From Schizochytrium sp. CCTCC M209059 (Eukaryota; Sar; Bigyra; Thraustochytrida; Thraustochytriidae): a stretch of DNA of 64,000 nucleotides. Each line of letters begins with the position of its first letter. Positions within the stretch are counted from its first letter, which is position 1. The notes under the pieces were generated by a model, which was given only the letters and a program-made list of their open reading frames with translations, searched no databases and was not told where the DNA came from. Below are positions 27,854 to 36,801 of the stretch, piece after piece. The translations under genes were made by a program, and so were the position numbers. The stretch covers positions 585,681 to 649,680 of the forward strand of contig KN805384.1 of assembly GCA_000818945.1 (NCBI GenBank), in the 5' to 3' direction.

Positions 27854-29317
27854 TCATGACTTCTCCAAACACTCTTCATTGTCCTCTTTTTCACGTAATA
27901 GACACTTTGAGATAGGCACGGGAATAAAGTCGTTGTCCATGTATTTGTAGAGAATGGGTGCTTGTGCCATGGAAGGGGCCCCAAGATCAAACCCGACATA
28001 TGCTTGAGGACATCGCGTTTCGATCGCCATCACAGCCGCTTGCCGTTGTGCGTGGTCAACCTGGAGTTGCCATACTTTTAAGCGCGCTGCGCCTGATATA
28101 TCGGTCATCAAGGCTTGAATTTGGGAAAAGCCAGCCGTGAGACCAACCCCCATGCGATAGTATGCAGGCACACTCGCATCTCCAAGGACGATCAAAGGTT
28201 GATCTCCAATTGTTGCTTCGATTGCAGCACGTCCAAGATGGTGCACCGAAAGTCGAAGCATGCGCGCCGTTCGTGGCTTCTGGCCCTGTAGCCTTGGTAA
28301 GATAACTTCGTCAATGATCTTGTTTCGGTCTCTAGCATGACTCCGAAAGAGAACTTGCACTTCGCAGGTGTCGGCAAATGCGCGAGAAAAGACTGCCACG
28401 ACTTCGTCAACGCCGCCTTGACTGCTCACGTAAAAAGGGTCACCTTTGCCAAGGTCAGTGAGGTTCTCGCACGACGGTACCATCGCAAGCCACGACCATT
28501 GATAAATTTGCGACGCTTCCTTTGGTAGGTACGCTTTGCCGTGCCAGCGTACCACTTCAGGGTCCTGGCGCGGAATCTGAGCACCCTTAGTCCAGACTGC
28601 CGCGCGTCCGGAGGCGTCAACATAGAGGTCAAACTCGCTTCGCGAAGCTGCACCTTCATAGGACAATGTGCTTCCCAAATGAACATTTACGCCAGCCCCG
28701 GCCGCCAGCAAGAGCACAAAGGCTTCAAGACTCTTGCAGCATATCGTGTAGACATCTACGCGCCAGTCGTCGAGCCGTGCATGTTTCTCATAATCAAACC
28801 CTTCTCGCGCGACCTGGAAAAAGCCCACACGCTCGAGCCAATCGACCACTTGGCTCCATGGCGCCGAGTAAACGTCGAACCACACTTCCCTCGTGTATGC
28901 CGCTCGCTTTTCCCATACATGCACGTCGTGCCTGCCCTCCAGAACGGCTCGTGCGGCCGTGACGAGACCCACGGGTCCGCCGCCCAGAATGGCAATTCTC
29001 TTTCCAACTTGGTGACCGCAGCTGCTCTTGTTTCCTGTCGGGTCATTGTAAAAGAAGGAGTTCCCGTCCAGGTCCAGATCCAGGTCCAGGTCCAGGTTCA
29101 GGTCTAGGTCCCTATGGTGCGCGCTGTGCGTGGCGAGCGGTCTCACGATCTCCCGTGTCACCGCGAGCGTCTCCGGCGCGATGGCTTTGCGCGGCTGCGC
29201 CGCGACCTCGGCCAGTGACAGCCGCAGAGGGCTCCAGTCCGTCGCCGCCGCCCCGCGCACCGCCGCCGCCGGCAGCAGCAGCAGCAGCAGCAGCAGCGGT
29301 GCGACCGGAACCTGCAT
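27854..29317 (-). CDS. Secreted or endomembrane FAD-dependent oxidoreductase/monooxygenase-like protein
   Basis: 487 aa from ATG 29317. Residues 1-26 form a signal peptide with a poly-Leu core. A stalk with a DLDLNLDLDLD repeat (from a hexanucleotide tract at 29063-29105) leads to a Rossmann FAD-binding motif at about 107-140 (RIAILGGGPVGLVTAA, then an acidic strand end VHVWEK). The second FAD motif near residue 390 reads LIVLGDASVPAYYRMGVGLTAG, the GD motif of the p-hydroxybenzoate-hydroxylase/geranylgeranyl-reductase superfamily. FAD binding is therefore well supported; the substrate is unknown. The N-terminal signal makes a lumenal or secreted location likely, unusual for this superfamily but not unique. 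It shares a 170-bp intergenic region with the divergent gene at 29488. Confidence 0.78.
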   Translation of the reverse strand: MQVPVAPLLLLLLLLPAAAVRGAAATDWSPLRLSLAEVAAQPRKAIAPETLAVTREIVRPLATHSAHHRDLDLNLDLDLDLDLDGNSFFYNDPTGNKSSCGHQVGKRIAILGGGPVGLVTAARAVLEGRHDVHVWEKRAAYTREVWFDVYSAPWSQVVDWLERVGFFQVAREGFDYEKHARLDDWRVDVYTICCKSLEAFVLLLAAGAGVNVHLGSTLSYEGAASRSEFDLYVDASGRAAVWTKGAQIPRQDPEVVRWHGKAYLPKEASQIYQWSWLAMVPSCENLTDLGKGDPFYVSSQGGVDEVVAVFSRAFADTCEVQVLFRSHARDRNKIIDEVILPRLQGQKPRTARMLRLSVHHLGRAAIEATIGDQPLIVLGDASVPAYYRMGVGLTAGFSQIQALMTDISGAARLKVWQLQVDHAQRQAAVMAIETRCPQAYVGFDLGAPSMAQAPILYKYMDNDFIPVPISKCLLREKEDNEECLEKS

Positions 29318-29487
29318 GGGCTGGCTAGCGTTGCTTTTTTGCCTCGCCTATCGTCGAGGTGTTTCTCTCTGGGCAGACAGAGACCGTTTGCCTTGAAGTG
29401 CTCGGGTCCGCGCGGCCTTACATAGCGGCGCGTTGCGTGGGCGGGCCTTGCTCGAGCGGCGGCGGCGGCGGCGGTAGTGCGGGCAGT
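29318..29487. promoter_or_regulatory. Short bidirectional promoter region
   Basis: 170 bp separate the ATGs of the divergent FAD protein and coiled-coil protein, so both promoters must lie here or overlap the genes. It includes a GGC-repeat near 29458-29475. No TATA box is obvious. Confidence 0.5.
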
Positions 29488-30210
29488 ATGGCCGCGACGG
29501 GGCGCCGCCTGCGCGTGCAGGAGCTGGATGTCGCCAGCGCCGAGGGGGACATCGACAAGGACCGGCTGCTAGAGCGCCAGCAGACCGAGCTGCTCGCGGC
29601 GCAGGAGCGGGCCGCCGACCTCGAGCTGCAGCTTCGCAGGGCCCGCGAGAGAGAGGCCCATCTCGTCCTTGCCGCCGCCCCCAAGGGCGACTGCGTGTCC
29701 CCGACACTGCTGCCGTTCAAGGAGAACATTAGCTCCTTCTCGACGTCGACTTCGTCTATGTCACAACTCTACAAGTGGGGCGAGCGCGAGCTGCAAAATA
29801 GTCAACATGCGCTTAAACAGGCACAGACCCGCGCAGGTTCGCTCGAAAAAGAAGTGAGCACTCTTCGCGCGCGTCTCCACGAACTCGAGACGCGCGTGCA
29901 GGATCTCGAGGCAGAAAACCGCGTCGCCGTAGACTACATGCTTCGTCAAAAAGTTTATACACAGCGTGGGCCTTGCGACGAGCCTGACGTGGTCGCTGAG
30001 CATGTACACTTTCTGCAGACTCTCTTGAAAGAGAGGAAAATTAACTTTCCTGTCACACACATTCGCGAAAATATATATCTCTTCCGCGACACAGAGCTTG
30101 ACCTCGTCGTGCATCAGGGTCGTCTCCTCGTACGCACAGAGGATGGCAACCTTCAGGACTTTCTTGAATTATTGGCAAAACGACCCGCTACGTCGCCGCT
30201 GAAAGTGTAG
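29488..30210 (+). CDS. Small coiled-coil protein of unknown function
   Basis: 240 aa from ATG 29488; the frame is open further upstream but without ATG. Two coiled-coil blocks are visible: about 20-62 (DKDRLLERQQTELLAAQE) and about 88-155 (GSLEKEVSTLRARLHELE). A compact C-terminal part (about 165-235) alternates hydrophobic and charged residues (TELDLVVHQGRLLVRTEDG), which could form a small beta-rich domain. No catalytic motif, TM segment or signal is seen. The function is not recognisable; similar layouts occur in basal-body and trafficking adaptors. Divergent partner of the FAD protein. Confidence 0.75.
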   Translation: MAATGRRLRVQELDVASAEGDIDKDRLLERQQTELLAAQERAADLELQLRRAREREAHLVLAAAPKGDCVSPTLLPFKENISSFSTSTSSMSQLYKWGERELQNSQHALKQAQTRAGSLEKEVSTLRARLHELETRVQDLEAENRVAVDYMLRQKVYTQRGPCDEPDVVAEHVHFLQTLLKERKINFPVTHIRENIYLFRDTELDLVVHQGRLLVRTEDGNLQDFLELLAKRPATSPLKV

Positions 30211-31023
30211 AGACCATTCCTGCCTGACTTTTCCGAGAAAAAGCACCGGGAAATTGGAGAGGAGAAAATGGGAGAAGATAAAAGCTTTCGAGAGGTTCTT
30301 TTTATGTGTGTGTGTGAAAGATGAGCGAGGGCAGAACGCCAGGAGCGAGCCATCGAATGGGACTCTCTGGCTCTGACGCAAAACCAGCAGCACCGCTGCA
30401 GAGCTCCGGAGGAGGAAGTTTACATCACGGGTAATCTTTGCATATTTCTACATGCACTCTGCCTTTCAATTCCCCTTTCAGAATCGACATGTCGTCTTTT
30501 CGTGTTTCGAATTGGCTAATTTTAACCAATGGGTAGCACCGTGACTAAGATTTTATAGTTGATCTACAAGTAGATACGCGCCGCGCATCTTGCGGTAAAA
30601 GAAAAGAAAAGAAAAGAAGAGGATGAGTGCATTTTGGTGAAAAGAAAAGCTCGAATTCAAGAGAACGCCATCGGCTCGTTGAAAGATCCCGGGGAAAAGA
30701 AAAGAAGAGAATGAGTGCATTTTTGTGAAAAGAAAAGCTCGAATTTAAGAGAACGCCATCGGCTCGTTGAACGATCCCAGGGAAAAGAAAAGAAGAGGAT
30801 GAGTGCATTTTTGTGAAAAGAAAAGCTCGAATTCAAGAGAACGCCATCGGCTCGTTGAAAGATCCCGTTTTTTTTTTTTTTTTTGAATGAGTAATTTTGT
30901 GTTTCGTTTCGTTTTGTGAGGGTCGGGGTGGGGGGAATTGGGATTGAAAATCGATTTGTGTTATGTATATCTACGACCATATCAAAAGACGTCGACGGCA
31001 AGCAAGAAATACATGAGCAGAAT
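30211..31023. other. Convergent 3' intergenic region with minisatellite
   Basis: About 0.8 kb between the coiled-coil gene (+) and spermidine synthase (-). It contains an 88-bp tandem repeat (annotated separately), a T17 run at 30868-30884 and GTGTGTGT near 30305. No gene seen. Confidence 0.65.
30606..30867. repeat. Tandem minisatellite, three 88-bp units
   Basis: The marker GAGTGCATTTT recurs at 30625, 30713 and 30801, an exact 88-bp period. Units share AAAAGAAAAGCTCGAATT and AGAACGCCATCGGCTCGTTG and differ at only a few positions. The last unit runs directly into a T17 tract. Confidence 0.93.
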
Positions 31024-32064
31024 CTAGCGCGACGAAGAGGACGCCACGCGATACGCGATGAAACCCAAGGCAAGGGCTCCAAGTGCCGCCAAGGTCGCAG
31101 CACCATTTACATGCACAGAAACCTGATGACGCGCCACACTCGCCTGTTTGCGGGCCGGGCCAATCACGTCCTCGGCAAACTTGGGCAGTACAAAGGCCGC
31201 GCGATGGCTCTCCTCGCTGTAGTATCGCAGACCCTGGAGCTCGCAAGATCGGCTCGGAACATCCAGCTGCGCCGCAGGGTTCCGCGAGCACATAACAAAT
31301 CCAATCTGCCCACTCGGGTACGTGGGCACAGTTGCGTAGGAATAATTCACAGTAGGAAACAGAGTTCCGCATCGCTGCATCATGTCCTTGATCAGAGGGA
31401 GGTGCAGCCACATGCACTCACCAAGGTTGATGAAGATGCCGTCCTCTGGGTCGAGGCGGTTCCGCGCCTTTTCGAAAAAGTCCGCCTCGTAGAGCGTCTC
31501 CGCAGGACCGACCGGATCGCTCGAGTCCACAATGATTACATCAAACACCTTCTTGGTCGTCTCGAGAAACTTGGCACCATCCTCGTGCAGCAGCGTGACG
31601 CGCGGGTCATTGAACCCAGTCGCAATGGTGTCGCCGAGGAACTTCTTTGACAGCTCCGGAACTTGCTCGTCAATCTCGCACATGACAATCTCCTCCAAGC
31701 ATGCGTGCCGGCACAGTTCGCGCACCACGCCTCCGTCCCCTCCGCCAATCAGCAGCACGCGGCGCGGGTTAGGGTGCGCAAACAAGGGCAAATGGGTGAT
31801 CATCTCCTGATACGCGAACTCGTCGCGCTCCGTGAGCTGGATCACTCCGTCCAGGACGAGCACCTTGCCGTACGTCGCGGACTTAAACACCAAGACATCC
31901 TGCAGACGCGAGCGCCCCTCGTGCAGGATCTCCTTCACCTCCAGCGACATGCGTTGGCCGGGCCACATCACTTCGGACTCCGTGAACCATCCATTGCGCA
32001 CCCGCGACGTCGACGGCGACGATGACGACGACGACGACGACGACGACGCACTTCCCGCCTGCAT
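31024..32064 (-). CDS. SRM: Spermidine synthase with a C-terminal membrane anchor
   Basis: 346 aa from ATG 32064; the upstream open frame lacks an ATG. A Ser-rich N-terminus (from a GAC-repeat tract) precedes the aminopropyltransferase fold: NGWFTESE, VLVLDGVIQLTERDEFAYQE, the S-adenosyl-binding GGGDGGVVRE, and the catalytic DSSDPVGPAETLY. It transfers an aminopropyl group from decarboxylated SAM to putrescine to make spermidine. These motifs suit spermidine synthase rather than thermospermine or spermine synthase. After the enzyme domain, residues about 322-339 (AATLAALGALALGFIAYRV) form a hydrophobic segment followed by SSSSR. This is a tail-anchor layout not expected for this normally soluble cytosolic enzyme. 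The target membrane (ER, mitochondrial outer or peroxisome) is not determined. Confidence 0.93.
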   Translation of the reverse strand: MQAGSASSSSSSSSSSPSTSRVRNGWFTESEVMWPGQRMSLEVKEILHEGRSRLQDVLVFKSATYGKVLVLDGVIQLTERDEFAYQEMITHLPLFAHPNPRRVLLIGGGDGGVVRELCRHACLEEIVMCEIDEQVPELSKKFLGDTIATGFNDPRVTLLHEDGAKFLETTKKVFDVIIVDSSDPVGPAETLYEADFFEKARNRLDPEDGIFINLGECMWLHLPLIKDMMQRCGTLFPTVNYSYATVPTYPSGQIGFVMCSRNPAAQLDVPSRSCELQGLRYYSEESHRAAFVLPKFAEDVIGPARKQASVARHQVSVHVNGAATLAALGALALGFIAYRVASSSSR

Positions 32065-32681
32065 CTTTCTCTCTCTGCTCTTTCTCGCGCGCTGCGGCAA
32101 ACCTGGCCCTCGACGCGGCTCGACTCGACTCGAGCTCAGCGATCCGACTCTGCTGCGCTTATCAAACAATCAACCAATGGCCACTGGCTGCTGCGCATTT
32201 GACGCGAATCGGGATTAGAACTTTTGGAATTTTTAAAGCGGCTGGAGCAAAAAAAATAATCCAACAAATTCGCGGGTCCTTCACGTTTAGTGTTTTATCT
32301 AACCTAAACGTTCCAAAGAGAAGGCGTTTGAGAACCAAGGCCACGACCAAGACCAGAGCCAAGATTCGAATCTCTCTGATGAACATAGCAACTACTCTTT
32401 CGGGAGCTCAATGTGTGGTGACAGCTACATCACATTTGATCAATAAACAACAACAACACGAAGGGTGCATATTAGACAGAATTGCAGGACACCTTCGGCG
32501 ATACGAGTAAGGGAAGATAGCCAGGAGATTCTTATGCTTTATGTAAACTTCTTTTGAATACAAAAACCGGCACCGAAAGGAGCATACGGGTCGCAAGCCC
32601 CTGCTCAGAGATAGAAGACACGGACAAAGCAAAAGGCCCAGAGGCCCCAAAATTCTGTCTTTGTTCCCAAAGACACACACA
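32065..32681. other. Intergenic, no gene seen
   Basis: About 0.6 kb between the start of spermidine synthase and the end of the G8 protein, both minus strand. Moderately AT-rich with no protein-like frame. The spermidine synthase promoter should lie in its left part. Confidence 0.6.
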
Positions 32682-35600
32682 TCACAAATTCAAGCTAGCT
32701 ATACTTGTGCTAGATTTCGCCGCCTTCGTACATGGAAGAAGTTCCGGTCGGCGCTTGACGAGGATCACGCCAGCCACGATGATCACTACTGCTGAAGCAG
32801 CCGCGGCGCCGGCGACTGCAGCAACCGGAAAGTTAGCATTGTTCGCACCATCATTCATGCCAACGTTCACGCAATAGTGGCTATCGCTCGGGGAAAGCTC
32901 GCAGCCATTCGCAAGCAGGTTGACCTGGCCTCCCCACATGATGGGCGGAATTCGCATTCCATTGTTTTCAAAGTATGTGGTCCCCAACACTCCATCAGCG
33001 GGAGGCTCGGAAAAGTCGAGTGACTCCATCCGTTGCTGCACCAAACGCAGATGCAAAAGCTCGCTCAAGCTGTCATAGTAAAACAAATCACCATTGCCTT
33101 GACGAACCTCATCCACCGAACCCGCAGCAGTAAACTCGTGCCGACACGTTGACCACTCCTCGTAGCACCAATACGCAGCGTCGTAGAAAATCGCAAAGCT
33201 CGTACCCCTGGGATAAGGCAGTGCAACCATGACAGTGTCAGCCTCGTCAATCTGCATAAATGTAAAGTTCGCCTGGACAGGGCTGCCCTCATCAAATTGA
33301 ATCAGCCATCCTGGGCCATCGGTCGGTCCCGTGACCACAGTGTTTACCGATAGAGGCAAGCCCACTTCGTCGGGGCTACCCTCTTGACCCAAGTGTGTCA
33401 CGGACCCGATGCGTGGACAGTCTTTCCGAGGCCTTTCGCCGTTTCCACAGACTTGGTCACTGTCGAAGGCCTCGCGAAGAACCGGATTGTGATCGATGGT
33501 AATGCTCGCTACCCCGCGCAATTTGCCCGTCTCGGGAGAGATGCGGTCACATGCATACCATTCGCCACCTAAATCAGTAATTAGCTCACACGTGTCATCC
33601 ATGCGCCACCACTCGATACCTTCGCGCGCCGCACCAATGAGCTTGGGCGCGCTCGCATCGGGGATTCCGCTCTCACGAAAAACAGTGCCATCGTAGTCGT
33701 ACCAGGACGCCAGATATCCACTGACAGAGAGATATTCCTCTTCAGAAGGGCGGACAAGATTGCTGCGATTCACGGACTCGTAGCGAACATTGCGCGTTGC
33801 TTGAAGCACCCCAGGCACGTACCGATCGCTGTGCGTGAGGAACCTCCACACCGGCGAGCTCCCCATGCCACAATTGCGAAAGGTAAGGCCATCAATCTCG
33901 TGCATTTGCGCTGTGTCGTACCACTCGAACCCAACATGATCTCCAAACCATCGCGCCGCGAACCAGTGCGAGGTTGGACTTGGGTTTTCAGGGAGAAACA
34001 CTCCAGTTTTGCACACCGTCAACATGTTTGTCACAAAATGGATGCCCAGAATTGCCAACGCGCGAGTCGTATCATGAGCTTCGAGGCCACGAATGGTTGA
34101 CCGCTGTCCCCACATGTTAAGTCCCCAGTTGGAAAGGAAGACCTTCGTATTGTTGAACTCCAAGGGGCACTCCACGTATCTGTCCATTTCCATGCCGTCT
34201 TCAGGCTCGGCAAGACACATGGTCGACCGGCCAAATATTTGCCGCCCAGGATTGTACACGAGCGCATCCGAGACATCGTCTTGATGACCCAAGAGTCCAC
34301 CCACGTAGATGCATGACGCCATGACCCACCAGAACCCAGAAGAGTGACAGCTGTTTCCGTCAAACTCGAGAAACGGACGTTCGTGTGGCGCCAGGTTTGG
34401 CGCCGGATCGACGTTTCGAAAGTTCATAATGGGTCGTTCCAATTTCACGATCGCAATGCCAGCATAGCCACCACTCATGGCGTTCCCCACGTAGCGGTTT
34501 GCGCAATTTGTAATGTACAGTCCACTCGCCGTCGTATCGGCGGGCTGGGTCAAGTTCTCACTGCTGCTGACATCATCCATGAATTGCGCGAATGCAGTGC
34601 GTGGCGACTCCATAAAGTGCACGTGAGCGCCCAAGTTGTACGCAATGGTGTTATTCTCTTCCACGCCGTCTTCTCCCGTATAGTAGCATTGTCCAATCGC
34701 GTCGTATGCAACATTATCTTGCAGCAAGGTATTGTTCGTACCGTGAATGGTGGCGCATCGGTAAAATGAATGGTAGATGCTCGAGTGTTTGAGGTACGAT
34801 CGAGAACCACTCTCTCCCATCAGATGCAGGTGAAACGGGTATCGTGCAAGTTGATTTGTCTGGCCCATGCGATACAGTTGAACACCCTCAAATCGTGCTG
34901 CTGCATTTTCCCCCATGGCAATCGTGTGCCCACCGTACCCTGTTAGGAAGCGTCCTTCGCACGGATACTCCCCGAGCATCTCATCGTAGCATGGGGTCAT
35001 GTCGTCGTCTGTAGGTTCCGATGATGGGTCGCCTTGGATGACAATGTTGCGCGTCAAAAGGCCCACCTCACCCTGGTACTCTGGACCGCCATAATGCGTG
35101 TGCTCTAGCCCAGTGTCGAGAGTCACGCTCGAGAACTCTCCGCTCACGGCCACATTTGTGATCGTGCGGACTTCATTTCGATGCCAGTCACGCGCATCCT
35201 TGATTTCGGTGCCGGTAAGGACCACCTGTTGTCCAACTTGCCAGTTCACGCGATGCTGCAGATAAATTGTTGTGTCCGAAGCATTGGCTGTTGACGCGAG
35301 ACGCGTCCAGGTCGGATGGTAGATTGCTCCGTGGATGTCCAGCACGCCATTGCCTTGTGCCACGAGTCCCTTGTACTCGGGCGCTGCGGGCAAGGTCGTG
35401 GGGCGCTCTCCGTGGAGGGTGATGGTGATGGAGCTGCTCAGACGGCATGTCTCGGAGCCCATGACGAGCTTTCCCAAGACGAGAATGCCCCTCGCGCTGA
35501 GGCTAATGTCTTCGTCTGCGAAAATCAGTTCCGACGTCTCTGGTACCGTGATGATTCCAAAGATATCTCCGGCAGTCAACGAGCATCCGCCCACAAGCAC

Positions 35601-35948
35601 GCGTGTGTTTCCTGGCAAGACGATATCCTCGCCGTCGCCCGGCACGCTACCTGAGGTCCATGTTGCGCTGTTTTCCCACGCCGAAAGTCCTGCGTCATCG
35701 TGAGGGCAGGCGTCGAGCGCGTCCCAGTTCTCCGGTGGAGCGTTCGGTGTGTACCTGAGCGACACCACCTCGCTCGCCGTCGCCATCGACACCAGATCTG
35801 CGGTGTCAAAGCCAGAATCTGCCGGGTATTGCGGCGCGCCCGGCGCTACGCTCGGCACGCATTGCGCGCCGGCCTCGTGGACCACCATGGCCGCCACAAG
35901 CAGCACGCCCAGCGCAGTCATCCTCCTTCTCCTTATAATCAAGGTCAT
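32682..35948 (-). CDS. G8-domain / parallel beta-helix type I membrane protein (CEMIP/TMEM2/PKHD1L-like)
   Basis: 1,088 aa from ATG 35948 (ATG 35921 gives a cleaner signal peptide). A signal peptide (about 1-28, ALGVLLVAAMVV) is followed by a G8 domain at about 90-215 (WENSATWTSGSVPGDGEDIVLP, typical start with Trp and paired Gly-Asp). Repeated right-handed beta-helix turns run through the middle, including RYPFHLHLMGE, the hallmark after G8 in CEMIP and fibrocystin-like proteins, and HSSIYHSFYRCATIHGTNN. Near the C-terminus is a single TM helix (about 1047-1064, ASAVVIIVAGVILV) with a short basic tail. In animals CEMIP and TMEM2 act in hyaluronan breakdown; a polysaccharide-binding or degrading cell-surface role is inferred. 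Many N-glycosylation sequons support an extracellular domain. Confidence 0.85.
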   Translation of the reverse strand: MTLIIRRRRMTALGVLLVAAMVVHEAGAQCVPSVAPGAPQYPADSGFDTADLVSMATASEVVSLRYTPNAPPENWDALDACPHDDAGLSAWENSATWTSGSVPGDGEDIVLPGNTRVLVGGCSLTAGDIFGIITVPETSELIFADEDISLSARGILVLGKLVMGSETCRLSSSITITLHGERPTTLPAAPEYKGLVAQGNGVLDIHGAIYHPTWTRLASTANASDTTIYLQHRVNWQVGQQVVLTGTEIKDARDWHRNEVRTITNVAVSGEFSSVTLDTGLEHTHYGGPEYQGEVGLLTRNIVIQGDPSSEPTDDDMTPCYDEMLGEYPCEGRFLTGYGGHTIAMGENAAARFEGVQLYRMGQTNQLARYPFHLHLMGESGSRSYLKHSSIYHSFYRCATIHGTNNTLLQDNVAYDAIGQCYYTGEDGVEENNTIAYNLGAHVHFMESPRTAFAQFMDDVSSSENLTQPADTTASGLYITNCANRYVGNAMSGGYAGIAIVKLERPIMNFRNVDPAPNLAPHERPFLEFDGNSCHSSGFWWVMASCIYVGGLLGHQDDVSDALVYNPGRQIFGRSTMCLAEPEDGMEMDRYVECPLEFNNTKVFLSNWGLNMWGQRSTIRGLEAHDTTRALAILGIHFVTNMLTVCKTGVFLPENPSPTSHWFAARWFGDHVGFEWYDTAQMHEIDGLTFRNCGMGSSPVWRFLTHSDRYVPGVLQATRNVRYESVNRSNLVRPSEEEYLSVSGYLASWYDYDGTVFRESGIPDASAPKLIGAAREGIEWWRMDDTCELITDLGGEWYACDRISPETGKLRGVASITIDHNPVLREAFDSDQVCGNGERPRKDCPRIGSVTHLGQEGSPDEVGLPLSVNTVVTGPTDGPGWLIQFDEGSPVQANFTFMQIDEADTVMVALPYPRGTSFAIFYDAAYWCYEEWSTCRHEFTAAGSVDEVRQGNGDLFYYDSLSELLHLRLVQQRMESLDFSEPPADGVLGTTYFENNGMRIPPIMWGGQVNLLANGCELSPSDSHYCVNVGMNDGANNANFPVAAVAGAAAASAVVIIVAGVILVKRRPELLPCTKAAKSSTSIASLNL

Positions 35949-36801
35949 CGTCGTTGAGAACGACCTTTTCTCGTCACCGATCAGGGTTTGCTTTGCCTAG
36001 CTGCCAGGCTCGGGTTGTTGCACGCCCAACATCCAATCTTGGGCGCTGTGCCCAGATGGCCGGCCTGCGGGTCGGTCACGAGAGTGCTCTTGTCCTGCAC
36101 TTGGCCGCGCTGCCCTGCTTTAGTGTATACACCAGCCGTACGTACATGTAAAAGCGGCGAGCTGGCTTGCGTGCACCGGCAGCGCGTTTTTAGCTGGGCC
36201 TGGCTCGCCATCCGCCTGCCGAGATATGGCCCAGGCGGACAAGTCGAGGCTCTTACTTGACATTCGTCTCCGTCCCACCGTGCACATGCACCGCGAGCTC
36301 CAGAAGGTACGACCTGGCTGCTGGCCATAACAGGCAACCAGCCACCCATGTCTCCGGCACGCGCCCCCGGATCCGGCCCGGCCCGGCCCGGCTCCGCTCG
36401 GCGGTGTTGGCGACAAGGCTGCTACGCATGGTCGCAAGTGACGCGAAGATTGTTCGAGGGCGCGAGGACCCAAAAGTGGTGTGCGCGAGGACCCGTAAGT
36501 AGTGTGTGCGGGGACCCGGTGTGCGCGGGAACGCGAGGTTTGGACCCTCTCGTCTCTAGCAGGCTTAGAGAGAAACGCGATCTTGCGCGTCCCGAGCGAA
36601 CTTGGGCGCTCCGGTCCGCCTGCGCGAGGGCGTGGAGATGCAGATGCTCGCCCGTGCAGACACGCATCGAGTAAGAGGGAGGTAACGGAGCGAGGAAACG
36701 GGGAAGCGAGGAAACGGGGAAGCGAGGAAGCGGGGAAGCGAGGAAGCGAGGAAGCGAGGAAGCGAGGACGCGAGGACGCGAGGACGCGAGGAAGCGGCGC
36801 C
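35949..36801. other. Divergent intergenic region with purine-rich minisatellite
   Basis: 0.85 kb between the G8 protein (-) and alpha/beta hydrolase (+) starts. From about 36680 to 36795 a GCGAGGAAGCGGGGAA-type repeat runs up to the hydrolase ATG, and GCGAGGACCC/GTGTGCG repeats lie at 36458-36535. A GTAAGT donor-like site at 36495 and a TCTCTAGCAG acceptor-like site ending at about 36562 could mark a 5'-UTR intron; this is weak evidence. Confidence 0.5.
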
